NCBI GenBank assembly: GCA_009780955.1
Contig: WQZB01000045.1
Span: 1-43,454, forward strand
DNA from: Polyangiaceae bacterium
GTDB taxonomy: Bacteria; Myxococcota_A; Polyangia; Polyangiales; Polyangiaceae
Reading direction: 5' to 3'
Length of the DNA: 43,454 nt
The translations under genes and the position numbers were made by a program. Shown one piece after another: positions 8,291 to 16,208 of this stretch (the stretch's first letter is position 1; every line of letters starts with the position of its first letter). The notes under the pieces are model-generated. The model saw only the letters and a program-made list of their open reading frames with translations, made no database searches and was not told the origin of the DNA.

Positions 8291-9171
8291 TCACGCGCCT
8301 TCGCCGTTGGGGCGAGCTCGTTACGTTTTCGCACACCATTTTTATGATGCCCTTTGCGGCGGCCGCTGTCGTGCTTGCATTCGCCGAACCGCACGAAGCC
8401 GTTACGCCTCTTCGCCTTGCCACCATTGTGCTTTGCATGGTGAGCGCGCGCACGAGCGCCATGGCATTCAACCGGTGGACCGATCGCGTCATCGACGCAA
8501 AGAACCCGCGCACCAAAGGCCGGCCTATCGCATCTGGGCGCATCGCAGCGCGCGAAGCGTTGATCCTCACCGGCGTTTCTGGCTTCGCATTTTGCGGCTT
8601 TGCGGCGTTGCTCGGGCGGTGGCCAGCGCTGCTCGCGCCGCCCGTGCTTTTCGTCTTGCTAGGTTATTCTTATGCGAAGCGCTTCACCTGGGCATCGCAT
8701 GCATGGCTTGGTTTTGCCCTTGCGCTCGCGCCCGGCGGCGCTTGGGTTGGCATGGGCGCACAGCCCAACTTAGGGATCCTCGCGCTGATGGTTGGCGTGC
8801 TCACGTGGCTCCTTGGTTTCGATGTCCTTTATTCCTTGCAAGACGAAGCCTTTGACCGCAAAGAAGGCCTTTTGTCGATCCCGGCGCGCTTTGGCACGCG
8901 CGGCGCCATGCGCATTGCTGCAGCGTCGCATGTCGTTACGGTTTCCATGCTCGCGGCAACCGGTGTTCTGCTTCATCGTGGTGTTATTTTCTTTGTTGGT
9001 GTCTTCGCGGTTGCCATTGTCCTCGTTGTCGAACATCGCCTGGTGCGCCCGCGCAATTCGCCGTTGTCGGTCGATCTTTCACGCATTGGTAAGGCATTTT
9101 TCGACTGCAATGCATACGTCAGCCTTGGTTTTTTTGTGACAACGCTGGTCGACGGCTTAGTTCGACATTAA
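8287..9171 (+). CDS. mqnP: UbiA-family prenyltransferase (MqnP type)
   Basis: 294 residues, strongly hydrophobic with about eight or nine membrane spans. Both Asp-rich prenyl-diphosphate motifs are present: NRWTDRVID (NxxxDxxxD) with KNPRTKGRPI after it, and LQDEAFDRKEG (DxxxD). Within a futalosine operon this enzyme attaches the polyprenyl chain to the naphthoate before UbiD-type decarboxylation. It overlaps the upstream deaminase by four bases (ATGA) and is the last enzyme of the operon. 4-Hydroxybenzoate prenyltransferase (UbiA) is the alternative name by sequence family, but no ubiquinone genes are nearby. Confidence 0.9.
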   Translation: MITRLRRWGELVTFSHTIFMMPFAAAAVVLAFAEPHEAVTPLRLATIVLCMVSARTSAMAFNRWTDRVIDAKNPRTKGRPIASGRIAAREALILTGVSGFAFCGFAALLGRWPALLAPPVLFVLLGYSYAKRFTWASHAWLGFALALAPGGAWVGMGAQPNLGILALMVGVLTWLLGFDVLYSLQDEAFDRKEGLLSIPARFGTRGAMRIAAASHVVTVSMLAATGVLLHRGVIFFVGVFAVAIVLVVEHRLVRPRNSPLSVDLSRIGKAFFDCNAYVSLGFFVTTLVDGLVRH

Positions 9172-9197
9172 ATATAAAATTCGGTCCGCGAGCTTCC

Positions 9198-10304
9198 GTG
9201 CGTTTCGTTCTCGTCGTTCCCCAAACTGGTTCAATCCCCACCGAGCGACGCCTCACCCTCAAGGACGAGGGTGTCGAAATAGGCGGTGCGGCCGACTGCG
9301 ATGCCATCATCGACCACCCAAGTGTTGGTGCCTCGCGCGTACGAATCGAGCGGCGCCAAAATCATTGGCTCATTATCGATCGCGACGGCCGAGGCTTGTG
9401 CTTCGTCGGTGGGATTCAGCTTCGGCCTCGGGAACCACGCATCATCGGCCCAGGGAATCAGTTGCGGCTTGGTGTTGTGAACATGGAAATGACCGTTGAA
9501 GTCGACTTCGACGCCGGCCGCACGACTCGTGTGATTGCGCTGAGCGCGGTGAATGCTGCGATGCAAATCAGCGGAAGGTGCCCGCGCGTGCGCATCGTTG
9601 AAGGGCCCGGGTTCGGCGAAACTTTCGAGCTCTCCTACCGAAGCGCGTGCACCATTGGGCGTGCAGCCACGTGCCACTTCGTGCTTGGCGAGCCAGGCGC
9701 TTCCCGCGTGCACGCGGCGGTCGAGTGGCAAGGCGAAACCGTGACGGTAATCGATTACGGCTCGACGCATGGAACACATCTCGGCGAAACGAGGCTTGTG
9801 CCGCATCACGGCGTTCTGTGGGATCCAAGCCAAATGGTGCGCGTCGCGGGCACTGTGCTCGCTCTTGAAATGCCGTCGAAGGCTCTGCTCAGCCAAGTGC
9901 TTTCAACGATCGAAAACGCAGCCGCGCCAGCCAAGGCCAAGCAGGGAAGCGCGCGTTCACGCAAACGAAAGCCTATTGCGCCCCGCGAACCTGTCTCGAG
10001 TTCACAGCCACCTGCGCCCGTGCCTATCGCCCCAGCCGTCGAGCCTCCACCTCCACCACCTCCACCACCTCCGCCGCCGTCGCGCCAGCAGCCTGCGGTT
10101 ACGCCCGTGCCTCAGCCCGCAACCGGAGCCTCATCGCCCATCGCTGCGCTCCCATCGCCTGATGACGTTCCCAAACCGAGGCAATCAGGCAAGCTTTTGC
10201 GCGTCCTCGTCGTGCTGGCCGTCGTTGGATTCGTTTTCGTGACAGCTCTTTTGGCTTACTGGGTTCTGTGGCCCATCATCACATCCGCGTTGCACGACCG
10301 GTAA
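9198..10304 (+). CDS. Two-FHA-domain, Pro-rich membrane protein
   Basis: 368 residues from a GTG start. An FHA-like domain occupies about residues 1-100 (PSVGASRVRIERR). A clearer second one lies at about 125-215 (TIGRAATCHFVLGEPGASRV, then DYGSTHGTHLGE). FHA domains bind phosphothreonine peptides. Residues 265-335 are rich in Pro, including a run of 11 prolines. A single membrane span (about LLRVLVVLAVVGFVFVTALL) sits near the C-terminus, so the FHA domains should face the cytoplasm on a C-terminal anchor. The 3' end overlaps the convergent phosphorylase gene by 49 bases. It is co-directional with mqnP, 26 bases downstream, but a functional link to menaquinone is not evident. Confidence 0.85.
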   Translation: MRFVLVVPQTGSIPTERRLTLKDEGVEIGGAADCDAIIDHPSVGASRVRIERRQNHWLIIDRDGRGLCFVGGIQLRPREPRIIGPGNQLRLGVVNMEMTVEVDFDAGRTTRVIALSAVNAAMQISGRCPRVRIVEGPGFGETFELSYRSACTIGRAATCHFVLGEPGASRVHAAVEWQGETVTVIDYGSTHGTHLGETRLVPHHGVLWDPSQMVRVAGTVLALEMPSKALLSQVLSTIENAAAPAKAKQGSARSRKRKPIAPREPVSSSQPPAPVPIAPAVEPPPPPPPPPPPPSRQQPAVTPVPQPATGASSPIAALPSPDDVPKPRQSGKLLRVLVVLAVVGFVFVTALLAYWVLWPIITSALHDR

Positions 10305-11623
10305 ACATGCTCTGCGGTGATGCGGGCGAATGCTAGTGGGGGAGAAGGGGTGGCAACGTCGCCATAGCGAAACGCACCCGCTACCCGTTGGGCGAGCGCC
10401 TCGCCCACGGCGCGCTCGCGAACGAAAAGGCGCGCAACGCGTTGCCCTTGGTTTACCGAACGCCCGGGTTTTGCATCGATTGCAAGGCCTACTCCCGGAT
10501 CGATGACGCCATCGGCGCGCGTGCGCCCTGCCCCCATGGCTACGGCGACGAGGCCGATCTCGTGGGCATCGACGCTTGTGATGAAGCCGTCTCGCGGCGC
10601 ATTCACGTCGACCACACAATCGGCCACGTCGATGAGACTTGGTCTCTCGACGACACGCGCGTTGCCGCTCTGCGCTTCGATCATTTTCTCCATCACACGC
10701 GCGGCCGATCCGTCGGCAAGGGCTTTGCGAAGAATCGCCATGGCTTGCGCGGCGTCGCTTGCTTTTCGACCGAGTACGAGCATCTCCGCCCCGAGTGTAA
10801 GCGTGCACTCTACAAGATCTGCCGGGCCTTCGCCTCGGAGCACCCCAAGGGCTTCGCGCACCTCGTTCGCATTGCCAACGGCCACGCCGAGAGGTGCGTC
10901 CATTCGCGTGAGCCATGCAACTACCTGCTTGCCGGCGCGCGTGCCAACGGCCACGAGCTTGCTTGCGAGCTCGCGGGCACTTGTTTCGTTTTTCATGAAG
11001 GCGCCGCCACCAACCTTCACGTCGAGCACGAGGCCGTCGATGCCTTCGGCGAGTTTCTTCGACAGAATGGAGGCAACGATGAGCGGAATCGACTCGACGG
11101 TTCCCGTAACGTCACGCAGCGCGTACATAAGGCGGTCGGCAGGCGCAATTTCTTGGTTTGGCCCGATGATGCAGGTGCCAACCTCACCAACGATGCGCGC
11201 AAATTCGACCGTTGTCAGATCGGTACGAAAGCCCGGGATTGCTTCGAGCTTGTCAACGGTGCCGCCGGTGTGCCCAAGGCCGCGGCCAACAACCATGGGA
11301 ACCGGCACACCGCAAGCCGCAACGAGGGGAGCCAGGCAAATGGAAACCTTGTCGCCAACGCCGCCCGTGGAGTGCTTGTCGACTTTCGTGCCGGCCACCC
11401 GAGACAGGTCAACGACGCTTCCGGAATGGAGCATGGCCTCGGTCAAGGCCACGGTTTCGGCGTCGTCCAAGCCGCGAAAGAAAACGGCCATGAGAAACGC
11501 CGTCATTTGGTAATCGGTGAGCGTTCCCGCGATGAAAGCGCCAACGAAATGGTGGATTTCAGCTTCCGTCAGAGCGTGGCCATCGCGTTTCGCGGCGATG
11601 AGCTCCACAAGCGTGCGCATCAT
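10256..11623 (-). CDS. deoA: Thymidine / pyrimidine-nucleoside phosphorylase
   Basis: 455 residues, normal for the DeoA/Pdp family. The family signature is complete: KVDKHSTGGVGDKVS, then GRGLGHTGGTVDKLEAIPGF. DVKVGGGAFMK and the C-terminal all-beta domain follow. It phosphorolyses thymidine or uridine to the base plus (deoxy)ribose-1-phosphate in the cytosol. Sequence alone does not separate thymidine phosphorylase from the broader pyrimidine-nucleoside phosphorylase. The start codon lies seven bases after the stop of the upstream receiver-domain gene, so the two are probably co-transcribed. Its 3' end overlaps the FHA gene tail on the other strand. Confidence 0.95.
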   Translation of the reverse strand: MMRTLVELIAAKRDGHALTEAEIHHFVGAFIAGTLTDYQMTAFLMAVFFRGLDDAETVALTEAMLHSGSVVDLSRVAGTKVDKHSTGGVGDKVSICLAPLVAACGVPVPMVVGRGLGHTGGTVDKLEAIPGFRTDLTTVEFARIVGEVGTCIIGPNQEIAPADRLMYALRDVTGTVESIPLIVASILSKKLAEGIDGLVLDVKVGGGAFMKNETSARELASKLVAVGTRAGKQVVAWLTRMDAPLGVAVGNANEVREALGVLRGEGPADLVECTLTLGAEMLVLGRKASDAAQAMAILRKALADGSAARVMEKMIEAQSGNARVVERPSLIDVADCVVDVNAPRDGFITSVDAHEIGLVAVAMGAGRTRADGVIDPGVGLAIDAKPGRSVNQGQRVARLFVRERAVGEALAQRVAGAFRYGDVATPSPPLAFARITAEHVYRSCNADVMMGHRTQ

Positions 11624-11630
11624 ACATGTA

Positions 11631-12101
11631 TTATACGGCGGCTTGCGCGCTTACCCCAGGCTCGGTATTCCAGGCGCCGGAGAGCGGCATCTCAGTACAC
11701 GGTCTGGCACGCAGCACGCCGCTTTCTCGGCTGTACAACCCGTCCGATATGATGTGCACGAGCCGGTCGAACGGCATTGGCTTGACCAAGTGTGCGTCGA
11801 AGCCGGCGGCGAGCGTGCGATCGAAGTCTTCTGGGCGATCGAACCCGGATAGGACGACCGCGACAGTGGGGCGGTCATCGCCGAGTGGATGCAGAAGATC
11901 GAGTGCGCTTCCATCGCCAAGTGTGAGATCGGCAACCAGTGCGTCGATGTGGTGCTCGAAGAGCTTCGTGCGAGCTTGTGCGAACGACAACGCCGTCTGC
12001 ACCACAAACCCGGCCGCGTCGAACGACGCCTCGAGCATCATGAGGTAATCCTCGTCGTCGTCGACGACGAGAACGACGGGACAGCCTTCGTTTGCCCTCA
12101 T
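11631..12101 (-). CDS. Single-domain response regulator receiver protein
   Basis: 156 residues with one receiver domain. The acidic pocket is DDDED (residues 14-18), the phospho-acceptor is Asp58 in LVADLTLGDG, the switch residue is Ser85 in VVLSG, and Lys107 is in LVKP. All residues needed for phosphorylation are present. The last 30 residues form a short unstructured tail with no output domain. There is no kinase gene next to it, so it is an orphan receiver of the CheY-like kind common in myxobacteria. It lies immediately upstream of deoA on the same strand. A role in nucleoside metabolism is not implied by the sequence. Confidence 0.9.
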   Translation of the reverse strand: MRANEGCPVVLVVDDDEDYLMMLEASFDAAGFVVQTALSFAQARTKLFEHHIDALVADLTLGDGSALDLLHPLGDDRPTVAVVLSGFDRPEDFDRTLAAGFDAHLVKPMPFDRLVHIISDGLYSRESGVLRARPCTEMPLSGAWNTEPGVSAQAAV

Positions 12102-12273
12102 GAATTAATGCATAAGATAGTCGCGCTACATTGGCTAGTTATTTGTGACGTTTTCGCCCAACGTCTTTTCGTGTGTAGAAGAATATGATTGCGTGTTCAT
12201 CTTCCCACATGATGGCCACATTGTGGGTGCAGAAGCGCGACCACTCTATCCGAAAAGATGCTACAATCTGCGC

Positions 12274-13032
12274 TCAAAATTCGAATGCGAGTCCGGCGGT
12301 CCATGTGTTCCCCGACCCCACGCGCAGCGTGCTACTCGATCCAAATCCGTTGAGCGTGAGCCGATAAGCTTCTACGAACACATAAGAGTTATTGATACCC
12401 GTTGCTATATCCATATTACGCGCAGCGTACGTGTCGAATGCGTCGAGCGAAAAGGCAAGACCGAGCGCAAAGTTGGTGCCGAGCGAGTGCCCTTCGCCCT
12501 TCACTCCGTTGGCGTCGGACGTGCCACCGGTGTTCGACGCGGTCCAAAGCGCGTAGCCGAGACCTGCTTTGCCATACGGCACGAGCGGAACGCCGAATTT
12601 ACGCCACAGCACGTCCACGCGAAGAACGCCAACGAGAGTCATCGGAATAATGCTCAGGCTCGTCGTGTCGCCCGAGGGGCGTCCGCTCAACGTAACCGAG
12701 TCGGCACTCATTCTCGTGTAGCCAATGCTTACGCCAGGCCCAATTGTGCCAATGCCGGGAATGCGCAGCGTTTGCCAGTCGAATTCGAGCGCAGGCAAGA
12801 TGCGAAACGCCGAACCAAACGAGGTATTGTACGGCGTTTTGCTGCCTAGCGCGGGCTCGCTGTCGACCTGCGGTTTGTAAGGACCGACCCGGACCTCGAT
12901 GGCAAAGTTCTGAGCCGAGCGGCCTGGGTGTTCGCTTGCCGGTGTGCCGAACTCCAAGGCGCTGGCCACGCTCGTTGCGGTCGTTGCGCTTGCCGTGAAG
13001 GCGAGGGAGAGAATCGTCAGCCGCCGTGTCAT
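12274..13032 (-). CDS. Outer-membrane beta-barrel protein, MXAN_2562-like
   Basis: 252 residues with a signal peptide (MTRRLTILSLAFTASATTAT...ASA). It has alternating hydrophobic beta-strand pattern and a terminal Phe (AFEF) typical of barrel proteins exported by the BAM machinery. Its ATG overlaps the stop of the upstream MYXO-CTERM-type gene. The same pair of neighbours occurs in Myxococcus as MXAN_2561/MXAN_2562, and I assign the families from that resemblance by memory and not from a search. The function of the family is unknown. About 170 bases without a gene separate it from the receiver-domain gene; they include a short GACGTT/AACGTC inverted repeat at 12147-12165. Confidence 0.8.
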   Translation of the reverse strand: MTRRLTILSLAFTASATTATSVASALEFGTPASEHPGRSAQNFAIEVRVGPYKPQVDSEPALGSKTPYNTSFGSAFRILPALEFDWQTLRIPGIGTIGPGVSIGYTRMSADSVTLSGRPSGDTTSLSIIPMTLVGVLRVDVLWRKFGVPLVPYGKAGLGYALWTASNTGGTSDANGVKGEGHSLGTNFALGLAFSLDAFDTYAARNMDIATGINNSYVFVEAYRLTLNGFGSSSTLRVGSGNTWTAGLAFEF

Positions 13033-14258
13033 CGAATGTTTCTCGCCCGCCTACGGATACGCCGAAGAGTGGACAATGCAAGCATTCCCGTGATTCCTAG
13101 CACGCTGAGGCTGCCTATTGGCGAGCCAACGTTGCCGGTGGTGCAGTACCCGCCGCCTGCGCCGCCGCCTGCGTCTTTGTAGTCTTCCCAGAAATCGGTC
13201 GTGACCTCGGGCACTTCGCATTGGACCGCAGACAGCGGCCCCACGTTGTCGAAGGCATCGGTCGCAGCCACGGCCACGGCGTAGTTGGTTCCGTTGACGA
13301 GCGACTGCCCACCCACGCTGCGGGCATACACGGCGTTGCCCGTGCTGCCAGAGATGCTTCCGCACAAGAACTTCGCGTCGAAATCTTTGTCGGGCAAGAT
13401 GGGGCTGCCGTCAGTATTGACGAAATTTGGGCTGTAGCAGTCTTGTGCCGCCGTGCCGCCCTCGTTGGGAACTTGCGTGCATCCTGCATCCTCATCGGCA
13501 TCCGCGTCGTTGCATACGAGGGTGGTTCCGGCGTCGGTTGCGGCCAGCGGTCGCGACGGATCGCAGTATACTTTCACACCCGTCAAGGCGACGACACCGC
13601 CCTCGCCAATGGCGTCCCACGAAACTTTGATGCGCGTGTTACCCGGCAAATGCGACAGCCCCGTGGGAGCATCCGGCCCAATGGTGTCGACCTGGATGGT
13701 GAAGGTCGTGCTTGCGGTTGGCGTTGCAACATTGCCTGGATCGAAATAGAGAAATTGCACGGAAATCGTGGTGAGAGGGACCTGCCCGCATACGTTCTGA
13801 CTCGCGTCAGGAGCCGCGGGGCTTTCCGGCGGGGCGCCCGCCATAATCTCACGCACCGGAATCGTGACATTGGGGTTGGTCGACAGCGGAATACCCGCGG
13901 TCAGTAGCCAGCACACCTGCGTTCCGCCAGCGCGCGTCGTTTGGTCTGAGCAGTCGCCCGAGACACTTGCCCAGGCTTGGAGTGAGGCTTGGGCCTGGAA
14001 GTTCGAGAGTACAAGGGGAAAAAGAATGCTTTGATCGTCGAGGCAGTCTTGCAAACTCACCCCTTCTGGGGTGAGGTTTGCAGGGCGCTTTTGGACCGTA
14101 TTGCCGTTGGAGTCGTAGCGCGGAAGCGACGGCGGGTTGCCCGGGTAGGCCGGGTTTACAGCGAGAGTTTGTGCGTGGGAATCTGCCGTATGAAGCACCA
14201 CACACGTGCCGAGCGCAAAACCAAGAAGCGCCGAAACGCTCGAAGACCGAGAAGACAT
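13029..14258 (-). CDS. Cell-surface protein with MYXO-CTERM-like anchor, MXAN_2561-like
   Basis: 409 residues. It has an N-terminal signal sequence (ALLGFALGTCVVLHTADSHA). The extracellular region is Cys-rich and probably contains a fibronectin-type-III-like segment (about residues 195-340: DAPTGLSHLPGNTRIKVSWD). The C-terminus is a tripartite sorting signal: GGGAGGGYCTTG, a hydrophobic segment (about SLSVLGITGMLALSTL), then RRIRRRARNIR. That pattern is the myxobacterial MYXO-CTERM type, in which the Cys is processed for surface anchoring. It overlaps the barrel-protein gene by four bases, so the two products likely work together at the outer membrane. Ligand and function are unknown. Confidence 0.82.
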   Translation of the reverse strand: MSSRSSSVSALLGFALGTCVVLHTADSHAQTLAVNPAYPGNPPSLPRYDSNGNTVQKRPANLTPEGVSLQDCLDDQSILFPLVLSNFQAQASLQAWASVSGDCSDQTTRAGGTQVCWLLTAGIPLSTNPNVTIPVREIMAGAPPESPAAPDASQNVCGQVPLTTISVQFLYFDPGNVATPTASTTFTIQVDTIGPDAPTGLSHLPGNTRIKVSWDAIGEGGVVALTGVKVYCDPSRPLAATDAGTTLVCNDADADEDAGCTQVPNEGGTAAQDCYSPNFVNTDGSPILPDKDFDAKFLCGSISGSTGNAVYARSVGGQSLVNGTNYAVAVAATDAFDNVGPLSAVQCEVPEVTTDFWEDYKDAGGGAGGGYCTTGNVGSPIGSLSVLGITGMLALSTLRRIRRRARNIR

Positions 14259-14293
14259 CGATGGACTTCAAGCATAGCGCATGCCACTCGTAT

Positions 14294-14350
14294 GGGCGCC
14301 ATTCATGGCGCCCGACCGCTGGCGGATTCCGAGGGCGCGATGAATAACGC
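14294..14350. repeat. Degenerate copy of the palindromic element
   Basis: GGGCGCCATTCATGGCGCCC at 14294-14313 is identical to the palindrome at 5839-5858 in mqnA-mqnC and is followed by the same GAmCGC. A further match, ATTCCGAGGGCGCGATGAAT (14327-14346), aligns with the mqnA-mqnC copy. The flanking GTAGGGGC and GCCCCTAC are lost here. It sits between the starts of the MXAN_2561-like gene and the 3' end of the glycosyltransferase gene. Confidence 0.7.
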
Positions 14351-14361
14351 CGTCGCCAAGC

Positions 14362-14398
14362 TGGCAGATCATGGTTTCTGCCACGGCAAGTATTGCCA
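14362..14398 (-). terminator. Hairpins downstream of the glycosyltransferase gene
   Basis: Two short inverted repeats lie in tandem: TGGCAGA (14362-14368) with TCTGCCA (14377-14383), and GGCAA (14385-14389) with TTGCC (14393-14397). They lie 17-53 bases past the stop of the minus-strand glycosyltransferase gene. No T-tract follows, so this is at best a weak or Rho-assisted terminator. Confidence 0.25.
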
Positions 14399-14414
14399 TT
14401 CTGGCAACCTAGAT

Positions 14415-16208
14415 CTAACGGTGGTTGGGTGATTTTTTGTATACCGTAATGATAGGCACGCCGTCGTGCGTGAGCACGGTGTGCGGTGTTGAAGATCGGT
14501 ATTCGGTCCAGATGTTGTAATCCACTTCGTTCATGTGCTGCTCATGATGCACAATGGAAAATGTCGCCTCTGCCGGGCTGCTCACACCGCGAAGCCACGG
14601 CGGCACGCGTTTCTCTTCGACCAGGCGCGCCCACGATGGCCATGCCGTATCCATGATGTATACCGTGTCGCCTGATTTCGTGTTTTTTTGGAAATAGGGG
14701 TCGAGGCTTTGCGTTGTAAATCCCCAAAACTGGCGATTGAGCCCGAGGTCGGCGCCGCCTGCCGTGCCGCCAAAAAAAGGAACGTACGTCGACAGACCGA
14801 ATGGGTGCGAGTGGACCGTGACGGCCAGCGCTCCGGAAAACGTGAGCGCTATGGCCGTCACCTCGGACACGCGCGCCACGCGCGCCTTATTGCCATGCAA
14901 GGGCATGCGTGAAAGCACGCACGCGTCGAGCTGCGACCAAACGATATCGAATCCGCGCCCGGCCAGAATCGCGAGGAATGGATAGGCTGGCATCCAGTGC
15001 TTGGTGCCGCCGAAAATCGGCGTATGCGGCAACAGAAAGGGCATGAGCGGCACGGCCAACGCAAGCAAAATGAGAACATCGGTTTCGGCGCGATCGCGCC
15101 CTCCAGCCAACGAAGAGGCCGCGCGCATCACGCGCATCACGAGAATGCGCACGCGGTCGACGGCGCCAATCAAAAAGAGCACGATGGTTGCCGTGGGCAC
15201 CGTGGCAAGGATCATCACCGGCATGTACGCCTTCGGCGATGGCGGTCCGAAATACGTTCGGCCAAGAAACTCGATATTGTAATATTCGTGGTGGATGTGG
15301 AAATTCACATATTCAATGAGACGCGCGATCGTGTCGTTCCACATCCAAGGCCAAAGCAGAAGGAAAATGAGTGGCCCCAAAATGGCCATCGAAACGAGCG
15401 AGGCCGGAGCCACGATGCGCGATGTCTTCGCGAGGCTCTGCACCATGGCGCGGCCGTGCACGCCGAGTACAAAGACCGCGTGCGGAACGAACACCGCCGG
15501 GAGCATCCACGCGTTGTGCTTGGTTTCGAGCGCGAGGCCGAAAACGAGTCCTGCGAGGACCGCCCAGCCAAGGCTGCCGCGGGCCGCATGCGTCGAGCCA
15601 AGCCGATTCCCGCCACCTTCGGCGCGCCAATAGGCGTACACGCACGAAATCCACATGGCCATGATGGGGACATCGAAGCATGCAAGGTGCGCATGATAGA
15701 AAACGCGCGGCATGAGGCCGAGCGCAAGGGCAGATACGAGGCCTGCGCGCCGCGAGAAATGTCGGGCTGAAAATATGTATGTTACATATATAGCAAGGCC
15801 CATCATGAGCATTCCGGGCAGCCGAAATGCCGTGCTTTCGTCGGCAAAAACCTTCCATTTATTAAAAAAAAGCCAATGCGAAATCGCAAAAAGGCTTTTC
15901 ATGAGGGAAGGGTGCTCGTGGTTATTTTGCCAAATTGCGTCGATTGCCGAGCGTTCCATGGCTTTGCGGGGCGAATCGAGCAAAAGCACGAACCAGCGCT
16001 CGTAATCGCGAGCCGCTGTGAAATAGAAGCCTTCGTCGCGCGAAAAGCCCAGGCTTCGCGCCGTGGCAAGCAGCCAGGTGACATAGCCGCCAGCGAGGCC
16101 TAGTCCGACGAGCGTGTCGACGTTTTTGCGAGCCCTCAAAGACGAGATGGGCGACGCGATTGCCGGCGCGCTTGGAGGCTTTTCGTGTGCTGGACTCGCT
16201 GCGCTCAT
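14415..16208 (-). CDS. Glycosyltransferase family 39-like integral membrane protein
   Basis: 597 residues from ATG 16208-16206, which overlaps the upstream stop by four bases. The longer open frame to 16517 would run through the upstream gene. After a cytosolic N-terminus, a first membrane span (about LVGLGLAGGYVTWLLATA) is followed by SRDEGFYFTAARDYERWF, carrying the Asp-Glu pair typical of the GT39/ArnT/PMT superfamily. Then come HEHPSLMK and around ten further spans. The C-terminal 100 residues look extracytoplasmic. Such enzymes move a sugar from a polyprenyl-phosphate donor to an exported acceptor. The acceptor is unknown. It shares an operon with the exported-type protein upstream. Confidence 0.85.
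   Translation of the reverse strand: MSAASPAHEKPPSAPAIASPISSLRARKNVDTLVGLGLAGGYVTWLLATARSLGFSRDEGFYFTAARDYERWFVLLLDSPRKAMERSAIDAIWQNNHEHPSLMKSLFAISHWLFFNKWKVFADESTAFRLPGMLMMGLAIYVTYIFSARHFSRRAGLVSALALGLMPRVFYHAHLACFDVPIMAMWISCVYAYWRAEGGGNRLGSTHAARGSLGWAVLAGLVFGLALETKHNAWMLPAVFVPHAVFVLGVHGRAMVQSLAKTSRIVAPASLVSMAILGPLIFLLLWPWMWNDTIARLIEYVNFHIHHEYYNIEFLGRTYFGPPSPKAYMPVMILATVPTATIVLFLIGAVDRVRILVMRVMRAASSLAGGRDRAETDVLILLALAVPLMPFLLPHTPIFGGTKHWMPAYPFLAILAGRGFDIVWSQLDACVLSRMPLHGNKARVARVSEVTAIALTFSGALAVTVHSHPFGLSTYVPFFGGTAGGADLGLNRQFWGFTTQSLDPYFQKNTKSGDTVYIMDTAWPSWARLVEEKRVPPWLRGVSSPAEATFSIVHHEQHMNEVDYNIWTEYRSSTPHTVLTHDGVPIITVYKKSPNHR

Noticed and set aside
10040..10080. Low-complexity run of CCACCT units as a separate microsatellite feature
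   Set aside because: It encodes the polyproline segment of the FHA protein in frame and needs no separate explanation.
11630..11635. A perfect TATAAT on the minus strand seven bases before the deoA start, suggesting a leaderless promoter
   Set aside because: No -35-like sequence lies 16-18 bases upstream, and the hexamer includes the stop codon of the receiver-domain gene. Co-transcription with that gene is simpler.
10388..11752. A 454-codon open frame on the plus strand opposite deoA
   Set aside because: It is antisense to a complete phosphorylase and its product is Arg/His/Cys-rich with no domain, as expected of a shadow frame in GC-rich DNA.
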